NCBI RefSeq assembly: GCF_902459745.1 | Contig: NZ_CABPSJ010000001.1 | Coordinates: 310,001 to 374,000 of the forward strand | Length of the DNA: 64,000 nt | Direction of reading: 5' to 3' | Source of the DNA: Pandoraea communis | GTDB taxonomy: Bacteria > Pseudomonadota > Gammaproteobacteria > Burkholderiales > Burkholderiaceae | Shown here: positions 30,389-38,133 of the stretch, piece after piece | Layout of the letters: the number at the start of each line of letters is the position of its first letter | Numbering within the stretch: the first letter of the stretch is position 1 | The notes under the pieces: model-generated | Database searches by the model: none | What the model was told of the DNA's origin: nothing | Seen by the model: the letters and a program-made list of their open reading frames with translations, nothing else | Position numbers and translations under genes: made by a program

Positions 30389-30524
30389 TCCTCCCCACGG
30401 ACGCTCTTGCTATGCCGACAATACGTCTCAAGCGCGCACGGCCCCATAGATGCGCCCCCGACGAACCTCCTTGGCCGACCGTTGCTTGGTCGGCCTTTCA
30501 GCCCCGCTCGCGGGGCTTTTTTTT
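30389..30524 (+). ncRNA. Candidate small RNA
   Basis: A plus-strand Rho-independent terminator stands between two minus-strand genes, so it implies a separate plus-strand transcript. Weak promoter hexamers TTGTTA (30353-30358) and TATTCG (30377-30382), 18 bases apart, would give a start near 30389 and an RNA of about 136 nt. It would begin with a CCTCCTCCCC stretch and carry a second CCTCC near 30466, sequences complementary to ribosome-binding sites. The 3' half folds as GGCCGACC/GGTCGGCC plus the terminator stem. No start codon with a ribosome site is evident. The 5' end is approximate. Confidence 0.5.
30473..30524 (+). terminator. Two-hairpin Rho-independent terminator
   Basis: GGCCGACC (30473-30480) pairs with GGTCGGCC (30488-30495). 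Then AGCCCCG-CTCG-CGGGGCT (30500-30517) is followed by a run of eight T (30517-30524). The T-run exists only on the plus strand, so it does not serve the neighbouring minus-strand genes. Confidence 0.85.
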
Positions 30525-30594
30525 GGTTCATCGTGGAAAATCGTGGGGGTTTTCGACAGGAAATGCGGTATGGCGCCCGGTGTCAGGCGCCTCG

Positions 30595-31461
30595 CTACGT
30601 TCGAGCGACGGCTTCCGCCGGAACGACGTGCCGCGCGAGACCGAGCGCCGCCGCATCGATGCCCAGCGCCAAACCAACGAGCTGAGGCAAATGCAGCACG
30701 GGGAGATCCAGCGTAGTACCGAGATCGCGTGCCATGTCGTCCTGATACGTGTCGAGCACTGTATGGCACAAGGGGCACGGCGTCACCATGGCGTGCGCAC
30801 CGGCCGCTTTCGCCGACGCGACGTGCCGACCACTGAGTTTGATGGGAATGACATCACTTTGCGCGGAACAATGAAAACCGCAACACGATGTCCGGCCGGA
30901 ATATTCCACGGTCGTGCAGCCCAGAATCTGCGCCAGCGTCTCGATCGACCGGACGCTCTGCGCGTCCGTGCCCCCGAAGGTGGAGGGTGGCCGAACGATG
31001 TGACAGCCGTAGAACGCCGCGATCCGGTGCGACGACAGCGGCACCTTCACCAGCGAACGCAACCGCACCTCCCCCACCTCCTCAAGCAGATACCACAATA
31101 GGTGCGTCACGCGCGACGTCCCACTGTAGACAAGGCCTTCCTCGGCCAACTGGCTATTCACGCGAGCACGCAAGTCCGAATCGCTTTCCACACGTTGCTT
31201 GGCCTCGATCAGGTTCAACGTACAGGTATTGCAGATCGTCATGAGATCGAGGCCTTTCGCCTCAGCCAACGCAATGATGCGAATGTTCAGCGCAACGAAG
31301 CGCGCTGCATCGGCCGCACGAATCTCACGACTCCCGGTGCAAGTCGCAGAACTCAGCGTCTCCAGTTCGACGCCCAGCCGATCTGCCACGGCGTGCGTGG
31401 CCACCAACAACTCGCTACACGTCGTGCGTGCGCTGCACCCGGGGTAGAAAGCAATCCGCAT
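30595..31461 (-). CDS. HdrB/SdhE-like CCG-domain subunit of an SDH-type complex
   Basis: This 288-residue protein has two cysteine-rich CCG regions. The second is complete: C153, C193-C194-G, C229-x2-C232. The first is reduced: C9, single C41 (in ATCTGS, not CCG), C77-x2-C80. This is the fold of heterodisulfide reductase HdrB and of the SdhE/MfrE subunit of type-E succinate dehydrogenases and methylmenaquinol:fumarate reductases, where it binds noncubane iron-sulfur clusters and contacts the quinone or membrane. The ATG at 31461 is chosen because GAGGAGG sits seven bases upstream; one at 31467 is too close to it. It is the last gene of a three-gene operon. Confidence 0.85.
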   Translation of the reverse strand: MRIAFYPGCSARTTCSELLVATHAVADRLGVELETLSSATCTGSREIRAADAARFVALNIRIIALAEAKGLDLMTICNTCTLNLIEAKQRVESDSDLRARVNSQLAEEGLVYSGTSRVTHLLWYLLEEVGEVRLRSLVKVPLSSHRIAAFYGCHIVRPPSTFGGTDAQSVRSIETLAQILGCTTVEYSGRTSCCGFHCSAQSDVIPIKLSGRHVASAKAAGAHAMVTPCPLCHTVLDTYQDDMARDLGTTLDLPVLHLPQLVGLALGIDAAALGLARHVVPAEAVART

Positions 31462-31484
31462 GCTCATGCCTCCTCGAAAGACAT

Positions 31485-32444
31485 CTATCGGAAGAAAATA
31501 CGTCGGATCGTCTTGATGCCGGGCACCGGTCGACGCAACAACGCGGCCAACGGCTTGACCTTGCCCCGCAGCATCAGCTTGAGCGTGCGCCCGGGTCGTT
31601 GTAGCACCGCGCGCCATCCGCGCGTACCCAGAACGAGCAACATGGGTTCGATCCGCCCTCGCCGCGCCACGATATCCATGAACGTGCGCGCATGCGGCGA
31701 CGCCTCGCGTGCCTGCGCATAGGCGAGTTGCTTGAGCGGTTCGATGGCGGCACTCACGATCGGAATGCCCGCAGGGCAGACGGCTTCGCACTGGTAACAA
31801 GACACGCAATGGTGAACTTGCGCTTCGTCCAGAATGGCCTGCAGACGCGCTCCATCGTCGCGCGCATCCAGCGCAACGCGAGCCAGATGCACGAGTGGCG
31901 CTGGCCCGGCGAACGCGATATCGTCGGGAAAATCGAGCACAGGGCATGCCGAGTAGCAGGCGAGGCAACTCAGGCAGTCCATCGTCGCGCGTAACGACGC
32001 GGCGTTTGCCGCATCGATCGCTTCCGGGAACCCACCGTAAGGACGTGAGCGCTGAAGCCAGGTTTGCAGCGACACCAGCTTCGCTTCGACGGGCGAGCGA
32101 TCGACCGCGAGATCGCGGATTCGCGGCAGGTGGCGCAGCGGCTCGATATGCATCTCCGCTTCGGCCGCCTCCCAGCACATTAGCACCTCCCGTCCATTGA
32201 CCCGCGCGGCGCAGGTGCCACATTTTTTCGTGCCGCAGTACCACCGGTAACCGATGTCCACAGCGAGCGTTTCCTGCACGTAGTTCAGCGCATCGATGAT
32301 GCGCATGTGCCGCACGTGCGGCACCACGTAGGTCTCCACGTATGGCGCCGCGTCCGTTTCCGGATCGAAACGCGAGATGTGCAAGGTCACCGCCGCCAAC
32401 TCACTGGCCGCGTCCTCCCGAAATTGCCCGACGTCCGAATGCAT
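31485..32444 (-). CDS. SdhB/FrdB-like iron-sulfur subunit with two [4Fe-4S] motifs
   Basis: This 319-residue protein has an N-terminal plant-type [2Fe-2S] domain (C70, C75, C78, C90) and two full CxxCxxCxxxCP motifs (C157-C160-C163-C167 and C213-C216-C219-C223). Ordinary SdhB/FrdB lack one cysteine in the last motif and hold a [3Fe-4S] cluster; an extra cysteine is a mark of the type-E (SdhABE/MfrABE/TfrB) group. The basic C-terminal tail of about 75 residues is longer than in classical SdhB. It relays electrons between the flavoprotein and the CCG subunit. The ATG at 32444 follows GAGGGGACAC. Confidence 0.87.
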   Translation of the reverse strand: MHSDVGQFREDAASELAAVTLHISRFDPETDAAPYVETYVVPHVRHMRIIDALNYVQETLAVDIGYRWYCGTKKCGTCAARVNGREVLMCWEAAEAEMHIEPLRHLPRIRDLAVDRSPVEAKLVSLQTWLQRSRPYGGFPEAIDAANAASLRATMDCLSCLACYSACPVLDFPDDIAFAGPAPLVHLARVALDARDDGARLQAILDEAQVHHCVSCYQCEAVCPAGIPIVSAAIEPLKQLAYAQAREASPHARTFMDIVARRGRIEPMLLVLGTRGWRAVLQRPGRTLKLMLRGKVKPLAALLRRPVPGIKTIRRIFFR

Positions 32445-32505
32445 GTGTCCCCTCAGCGCAAATGGTCTTTTTGACGACGGATCCTTAGCGTCGAGATGCC
32501 CCGGA

Positions 32506-34248
32506 TCACCACGGCACACTGAAATACGCTTGCCGATCGAATCCCGGAGCGATGGCGCCCTCCGGATATCGCTCTTGCCTGAACCGGTAGCCGCTGCCAT
32601 CGCGCGCGATGATGTTCTTGCATTGCCATACGGTGTTGTCGACGTAGGGAAAGTCAGTGCGATAGAAGCTGCCCCGGCTCTCTTCACGCCGCAATGCACT
32701 TTGCAATGTGGCTTCGCACACATCGACCAGGTTATGAACATCGAGAGCGTCGAGCCATGCCGTGTTGAAGCGCCGCGACGCACTCGGCGGTTTCATACGC
32801 GGCAGTTCGCGCGCGCGCAGTCCGGCAAGCCGTGTCAGACCGTCGCGCATCGCCTTCCCGTGCTTGATGATTCCGTAGGCCTCGTCCATCACATCCCAAA
32901 TGCCGGTCTTGATGTGCATGGGTGCGAGACACTGTCGACCGGCACCGCTGTCCGTCAGGCCGCCTCCGACACGAAGCGCCTCCACCCGTTGCGCCTCCTC
33001 CCGAATCTGCTGCGCCGTGTGATCGTCGTGGCGATGGCGCTCGGACAAACTCCCGGCGACTGACTCTGCCGCAAGCCCCCCGTCATAAATCGCGACCGCC
33101 AGACTTCCCGTCACGTGAGCCCCGACCCCGCCGGCCACCCACAATCCGGCCACACTGGTGCGCATCGAGTGCGGGTCCGACTCGATGCCGCCCTGCCGGT
33201 AATGCATCGTGGTGCGCGCTTCGACCTTGTCCCGCGTGATGTCGAGCCCCAGCTTCTCGAACGCCGAAGCGGCGTACTGGTAGCGACGCAGCACCTCCGC
33301 GTCGACATGGCGGTAAGACGTGTAGTAGCCGCCGCTGAAGCGCGCCTTTCCCGCAAGCACTTGTTGCGTGAGCCGCTTGACCTGAAGCGAATAGGGCGCG
33401 AGCGCGGCAGGTGCGTCGCGCGACTGCTCGAAGAAACACTCGCCCTGCGCGTTGTACACACGTGAGCTCTGGTCGGTGCCCACCAGCGGATTCGGATAGA
33501 TATGCAGACGCTGCCATGTCGGCGGATTCGCAAAATCGCTGATGTGCCAGAACTGCATTTCCAGATTGGTCATCTCGGCGCCGGCGCGTAGGGCCAGCGC
33601 AATGCCGTCGCCGGTTTGTTCACGCGTGCCCGTGGAGCGACGCACCAGCCGGTCGGCGTGTCCCGTCGCCATGACGACTGCCTTCGCATACACCGCAAAC
33701 ATCTCGCCGCGCACATAGTCCAGCGCGGTCAGGCCGCAGACTTCACCGTTCGCGTTGCGCAAGAGTGCGGTCACGACACACTCCTCATGCATCGGAATGC
33801 CCCCGGCTTGCAGTTGCTTGCGCCGAATGTCCATCAGGAGGATGCCGGTCTGCCCCTGCATGGGAGCGACCGCCCAGCGCACGGGAGAATGGCTCATCGC
33901 GATGCCGCCGTCGGCGTCGCGCGTGAACAGCAATCCCAGCGATTCCATCTCCGGATAAAAAATGTTCTCGATCCAGTTTCCGGCAGCCGCCAGATACGAC
34001 TGATCCACCAGGAAATGGCTGTAGTACTTAGCGAAGAACTCCAGCGAACTGGCAGCGTTCTGCTCGGTGCCGCCGAGCATCTTCGAGCCGACGATCACGG
34101 CGCCCGCCATGATCGATGCGCCGCTCTTGCCGACCAATCCCTTGGAGATCAGCATCGGCTTCAGGCCCAGATGGTGCAGACGCAAGGCGGCGTAGGTGCC
34201 CGCGCCGCCTCCGCCGACGACCACGACATCGCAATGGATCACCCTCAT
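32506..34248 (-). CDS. SdhA/FrdA-like flavoprotein of unknown substrate
   Basis: This 580-residue flavoprotein belongs to the succinate dehydrogenase/fumarate reductase family. FAD-binding GGGGAG is at residues 12-17. The position of the usual covalent-flavin histidine is S42-G43 (GKSGAS), so FAD is probably bound non-covalently. The active-site segment TTMHYRQGGI resembles the HYTMGGI of FrdA, so reduction or oxidation of a C4-dicarboxylate-like compound remains plausible. The C-terminal helical domain ends in VPW. It begins the operon flavoprotein - iron-sulfur - CCG subunit and is divergent from an MFS carrier. No membrane-anchor gene is present. Confidence 0.87.
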   Translation of the reverse strand: MRVIHCDVVVVGGGGAGTYAALRLHHLGLKPMLISKGLVGKSGASIMAGAVIVGSKMLGGTEQNAASSLEFFAKYYSHFLVDQSYLAAAGNWIENIFYPEMESLGLLFTRDADGGIAMSHSPVRWAVAPMQGQTGILLMDIRRKQLQAGGIPMHEECVVTALLRNANGEVCGLTALDYVRGEMFAVYAKAVVMATGHADRLVRRSTGTREQTGDGIALALRAGAEMTNLEMQFWHISDFANPPTWQRLHIYPNPLVGTDQSSRVYNAQGECFFEQSRDAPAALAPYSLQVKRLTQQVLAGKARFSGGYYTSYRHVDAEVLRRYQYAASAFEKLGLDITRDKVEARTTMHYRQGGIESDPHSMRTSVAGLWVAGGVGAHVTGSLAVAIYDGGLAAESVAGSLSERHRHDDHTAQQIREEAQRVEALRVGGGLTDSGAGRQCLAPMHIKTGIWDVMDEAYGIIKHGKAMRDGLTRLAGLRARELPRMKPPSASRRFNTAWLDALDVHNLVDVCEATLQSALRREESRGSFYRTDFPYVDNTVWQCKNIIARDGSGYRFRQERYPEGAIAPGFDRQAYFSVPW

Positions 34249-34580
34249 CGCAGCAGTGCCCTCCTCGGGTCAGTTGTGGGTCTGTGAGACCGCGGAATGC
34301 CATGGGTTCATTGTGGGCAGCGCGCCGGGCGCCGATGCAGCGATCGCGACACGCCATCCAGCAAAGCAGCCAAAGTGGTGGGCGGGCTGCGCGGTCAAGC
34401 CGGGCGAGCAGCGAAGACCGGCAAATGGATCGGAAGCCGCACGCGCCACCCGAGTGAAATTTTGTCCGCTTTGCGATATGTGTTGTCCCTTGCGCGGTGT
34501 GCGCAAGGGGAAGAGAGGCGCTAAGGTGAGTTGGGCCGTCAATCAAACAACAACGACCATCAGCTATCAGGAGACACACC
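34249..34580. promoter_or_regulatory. Divergent control region of the SDH-like operon and MFS gene
   Basis: This 332-base region holds no gene. It contains two direct TTGTCC repeats exactly 21 bp apart (34462-34467 and 34483-34488), as expected for an AraC dimer. A perfect 9-bp inverted repeat, CCCTTGCGC (34487-34495) and GCGCAAGGG (34501-34509), overlaps the second. The MFS ribosome site CAGGAGAC is near 34568. Confidence 0.6.
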
Positions 34581-35882
34581 ATGGATGCGACCCTGCAAGC
34601 CGTCGCCCGCAACGAGCGCGGTTCGCCCGCAAAGTCGGTCATCTTGGGCGCGGGTATCGGCAACGCGCTGGAGTGGTACGACTTTGCCTCGTTCGTGCTC
34701 TTTTCCCGCTACTTCTCGACTCAGTTCTTCCACGCCGAAGATCCGACCGCCGCCTTTCTGTCGACGCTTGCCGTCTTTGCCGTCGGCTTTTTGTTGCGCC
34801 CCATCGGCGGGGTCTATTTCGGTTGGCTTTCCGATCGCCGAGGCCGCCGCAGTGCGATGGTGACCTCGATGGCTGTCACGGCAGCGGGTTGCCTCGTCAT
34901 TGCGGTGTCGCCCACGTATGCGTCAATCGGGTTGATGGCCCCGGTGCTGCTCGTGTTCGGACGCTTGTTGCAGGGCTTCGGTCTGGGCGGCGAGATCGGT
35001 GCGTCGTTCACCTTCCTCGTGGAAAGCGCCCCTGTCCATCGCCGCGGCCTGTGGTCGAGTAGCATGTTCATCGCCATTACAGGTGGCTCGCTGCTCGCCA
35101 CGGCCGTCGGATTGGTATTGACGCAAGTATTCTCGACCGAAGAGATGACACGCTACGGCTGGCGCATCCCGTTCTTCTTCGGCACCGCCCTTGGCGTGTA
35201 CGCGCTGTTTCTGCGCGGCAGGCTCAAAGAAACGTCGGCATTCGAACAGGAACAAAGCGAAGCGCGCACCAGTGTGTCCCCACAACCGATGGCCCGGGCC
35301 ATCTGGGAGCACCGCGCCTCGGTGCTGCGCATCATCGCGCTCACGGCCGGGCCGACTCTGACGTTCAACACCTGGATGTCCGGCGCGATCACGTTCGCCA
35401 CGCACTTCAAAGGCGTCGATGCGCGAGACGGGCTTCTGGCGCTATGCATCGGCTGTCTGGTGTACATGGCGATACAGCCGGTCTGGGGCGCGCTCTCGGA
35501 CCGCATCGGCCGCAAGCCCAACCTACTGATGGGAGCGGGTGGATCGGCGCTGGTCATCGTGCCGTTGCTCATGATCATCGATGCGTCCTTCGTGCGGCTA
35601 ACGCTGGCGATCTGTCTCGGTCTGGCGGTCCTTGCCGCCTGGACTGCCATCGCGCCAGCGGTTTACGCTGAGTTGTTCCCCACACGCATTCGCGCCAGCG
35701 GCGTCGCCATTCCCTACTCGCTGACGGTGGCGATTTTCGGCGGCACGGCCCCCTACTTGCAGAACTGGCTGGCCGATCACGGGCATCTCGGGTGGTTCGC
35801 TGCCTATCTGATTGCGCTGAATCTGTTGACGGTTCTCGCTGTCATCTGGATGCCCGAAACGCGCGGTCGTGCGCTGGAATGA
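34581..35882 (+). CDS. MFS transporter, metabolite:H+ symporter type
   Basis: This 433-residue protein has 12 predicted membrane helices and the MHS-family signatures: GNALEWYDFASF near residue 29, the loop 2-3 motif GWLSDRRGRRSAMV near 80, and a second-half copy GALSDRIGRKPN. MHS carriers import organic acids such as citrate, dicarboxylates, shikimate or proline betaine by proton symport. Because it is divergent from the SDH-like operon and followed by an AraC regulator, it probably brings in the substrate oxidised by that complex. The substrate itself cannot be named. Confidence 0.88.
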   Translation: MDATLQAVARNERGSPAKSVILGAGIGNALEWYDFASFVLFSRYFSTQFFHAEDPTAAFLSTLAVFAVGFLLRPIGGVYFGWLSDRRGRRSAMVTSMAVTAAGCLVIAVSPTYASIGLMAPVLLVFGRLLQGFGLGGEIGASFTFLVESAPVHRRGLWSSSMFIAITGGSLLATAVGLVLTQVFSTEEMTRYGWRIPFFFGTALGVYALFLRGRLKETSAFEQEQSEARTSVSPQPMARAIWEHRASVLRIIALTAGPTLTFNTWMSGAITFATHFKGVDARDGLLALCIGCLVYMAIQPVWGALSDRIGRKPNLLMGAGGSALVIVPLLMIIDASFVRLTLAICLGLAVLAAWTAIAPAVYAELFPTRIRASGVAIPYSLTVAIFGGTAPYLQNWLADHGHLGWFAAYLIALNLLTVLAVIWMPETRGRALE

Positions 35883-35906
35883 GACGCCTGAATGAGAACC
35901 CGGCGC

Positions 35907-35933
35907 CGGGGCGAGGCAACACAAATCGCCCCG
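35907..35933 (+). repeat. Hairpin after the MFS gene
   Basis: CGGGGCGA (35907-35914) and TCGCCCCG (35926-35933) form a perfect 8-bp stem 25 bases after the MFS stop. No T-run follows. It may reduce read-through into the AraC gene. Confidence 0.4.
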
Positions 35934-36019
35934 AGCGTCGCCCTCTGGCCATCACAGGGCATTTTGTCCTGCCATACCCGAGTTAACCCCCATGTCGTGC
36001 ATCTGAGGTTGAGGAAAGA

Positions 36020-36847
36020 ATGAAACGGGCATTTCTTTCCCTTAGCGCCAAGGGGCACGTCATGCAGACACGGATCATCACCGCTCAGGATGTCGCGTTT
36101 TTCGAGTCGCGAATCTCGCCGGCCCCCATGGTCGGGCTAGCCTTCGCGTTTCCATCGGGCGGCGGTGTCGAACCCCATGTCCATCCCTATGGGCAGGTGT
36201 TGTTCGGTGGCGAAGGCATCATGTGCGTCGACACACCGCGCGGCACCTGGGTCGTGCCTCCACAGCGCGCCGTCTGGATTCCGCCAATGACACTGCATGC
36301 GGTGCGGCTGCGAGCCTCGTTTGGCATGCACAACCTGCTGATTTCGCCGCACGCCGTGGCGAACCTGCCCAAGACCTGCGAGCCGCTCGTCGTCTCCAAT
36401 CTCATGCGCGAACTGATTCTGCGTGCGGCAAGCACCGAAGAGCCGCTGCAGCGCAAGCGTCACGTCGACAAGTTCTTCGAGATCATTCTCGACGAGCTCG
36501 AATTCAGCGACGAGATGCCGGTTAAGCTCGAAATCCCGCGTGAGCGACGCCTCGCGCGTCTATGTACCGAGTTTTCGCGCGAACCGTCCGATAACCGGAC
36601 GCTGCAGGAATGGGGCGAACACGTCGGAGCCAGTGCGCGCACCCTGTCGCGACTCTTCACCCGCGAACTGAATCTCACCTTCGACGAATGGCGGCGCCAT
36701 GTGCGCCTGCAAGAGGCGCTCTACCGCCTCGCGGAAGGCAGGGCTGTCTCCGCAGTGGCCAACGAACTGGGCTACGAAAGCACGACGGGCTTCATCGAAA
36801 TGTTCCGTAAATCCCTGGGACGCACGCCCGGTCAGTATTTCGCCTAA
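36020..36847 (+). CDS. AraC-family regulator with cupin sensor domain
   Basis: This 275-residue protein has an N-terminal cupin effector domain (GGGVEPHVHPYGQVLFGGEG begins near 51) and a C-terminal AraC double helix-turn-helix (SARTLSRLFTRELNLTFDEW near 209-228; AVSAVANELGYESTTGFIEMFRKSLG near 246-270, given here as position only). It follows the MFS gene on the same strand. The 9-mer ATTTTGTCC occurs both before this gene (35961-35969) and before the divergent SDH-like promoter (34459-34467), suggesting self-regulation and control of that operon. The ATG at 36020 has GAGGAAAG upstream; 36062 is an alternative start. Confidence 0.85.
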   Translation: MKRAFLSLSAKGHVMQTRIITAQDVAFFESRISPAPMVGLAFAFPSGGGVEPHVHPYGQVLFGGEGIMCVDTPRGTWVVPPQRAVWIPPMTLHAVRLRASFGMHNLLISPHAVANLPKTCEPLVVSNLMRELILRAASTEEPLQRKRHVDKFFEIILDELEFSDEMPVKLEIPRERRLARLCTEFSREPSDNRTLQEWGEHVGASARTLSRLFTRELNLTFDEWRRHVRLQEALYRLAEGRAVSAVANELGYESTTGFIEMFRKSLGRTPGQYFA

Positions 36848-37214
36848 GCCTAAGCCTGAGCCCGGTATTCCCCAATGAACTTTTCGTGCGCGCCACAACA
36901 AACCCTCCCGTTACCGATCTCCACGGGCCCGATACACACGGCCTGAGCCATCACCGAGCCGTCTCGCTGCGGAGCAACATTCGCCGTGTGCATCGGTGAG
37001 GCCAGCTTATCGCGGCAGTGCGGCAAAAGGTCTGTGAACTATCCGAGAGAATCGAGGCACGAATGCAATAGCGGGCACGTCCGAGCCATGCTTAAGACGA
37101 ATACGATGCAAAAGATAGGACGACACCGTGAAATGTTGCGCGAAGCCCTCACAGCGCTGGTCACAGCTCGGCGTGCGGGCCGATAATGGTCACCAAATAC
37201 ATGGAGGACAAACT
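36848..37214. other. Gap between AraC gene and aldo/keto reductase gene
   Basis: This 367-base stretch shows no supported gene, terminator hairpin or operator. Base composition is slightly more AT-rich in 37040-37120. The ribosome site GGAGGAC for the next gene lies near 37203-37209. Confidence 0.45.
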
Positions 37215-38048
37215 ATGCGAGACATCACATTTCCCGGAGGCGAGGCCGTACCGGTGCTGGGTCAGGGCACATGGATGATGGGCGAGAAGCCGGAGCGGCG
37301 GCGCGAGGAAATCGATGCGTTGCGCCTGGGTGTCTCGCTGGGCATGACGCTTGTCGATACGGCCGAAATGTACGGCGAGGGCGCTACCGAACGTCTCGTG
37401 GGCGAAGCACTGGACGGGTTGCGCGACGAGGTGTTTCTCGTGAGCAAGGTCTACCCGCACAACGCCTCGCAACGTGGTGTGATCGCGGCTTGCGAGCGCA
37501 GCCTGGAACGCCTGGGCACCGATCGTCTCGATCTTTACCTGCTGCACTGGCGTGGCGAAGTACCACTCAGGGAAACGATTGCGGGCTTCGAAACCTTACG
37601 CCAGGCAGGCAAGATCCGGCATTGGGGCGTCAGCAACTTCGATACGGACGACATGGAAGAGTTGTTCGACACACCGGGTGGCAACGCATGTGCAACCGAT
37701 CAGGTGTTGTACAACCTTTCGCGCCGCGGCCCCGAATATGACCTCGCGCCGTGGCTCGCCGAGCGCGGCATGCCGATGATGGCATATTCCCCCATCGAAC
37801 AGGGACGGCTTCGGACCACGGGTGTACTGGCCGATATTGCGCGTGCACGTCACGTCGAGCCATTGCAGATTGCGCTTGCCTGGGTGCTGCACCGACCGGG
37901 CGTCATCGCGATTCCCAAGGCAAGCTCGCAAGCGCACGTGCGCGCCAACTATGCAGCGCACGACATCGATCTGACCGGAGAGGAACTCACGCAGCTCGAT
38001 CACCACTTCGAAGCGCCCTGGCGAAAACGTCCGCTAGAGATGATCTAA
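37215..38048 (+). CDS. Aldo/keto reductase
   Basis: This 277-residue (alpha/beta)8 NADPH-dependent reductase has the catalytic tetrad context: D and Y in VDTAEMYGEG (near residues 49-58), K in LVSKVYPHN (near 77), H in LLHWRGEVP (near 111). The C-terminal cofactor-binding AIPKASSQAHVRAN segment is present. It resembles the YeaE-type methylglyoxal/2,5-diketogluconate reductase branch. The physiological aldehyde is unknown. The ATG at 37215 follows GGAGGACAAACT; an earlier in-frame ATG lacks a ribosome site. It is a single gene. Confidence 0.9.
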   Translation: MRDITFPGGEAVPVLGQGTWMMGEKPERRREEIDALRLGVSLGMTLVDTAEMYGEGATERLVGEALDGLRDEVFLVSKVYPHNASQRGVIAACERSLERLGTDRLDLYLLHWRGEVPLRETIAGFETLRQAGKIRHWGVSNFDTDDMEELFDTPGGNACATDQVLYNLSRRGPEYDLAPWLAERGMPMMAYSPIEQGRLRTTGVLADIARARHVEPLQIALAWVLHRPGVIAIPKASSQAHVRANYAAHDIDLTGEELTQLDHHFEAPWRKRPLEMI

Positions 38049-38133
38049 GAACGTTCGCGAATTTTGAAGGTGCCCGGTCCCGCGCCTCCAACAAAGTACA
38101 CTAGGCGCTTTCGCGCTTTTGCAGGACGGATTC

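Larger units (their letters stand above)
30271..30594. other. Gap with operator-like palindrome and candidate small RNA
   Basis: This 324-base gap lies between two minus-strand genes (b561 and the CCG subunit). It contains the palindrome at 30300-30316 and a plus-strand two-hairpin terminator at 30473-30524 that belongs to no annotated plus-strand gene. No protein gene is supported in it. Confidence 0.6.
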
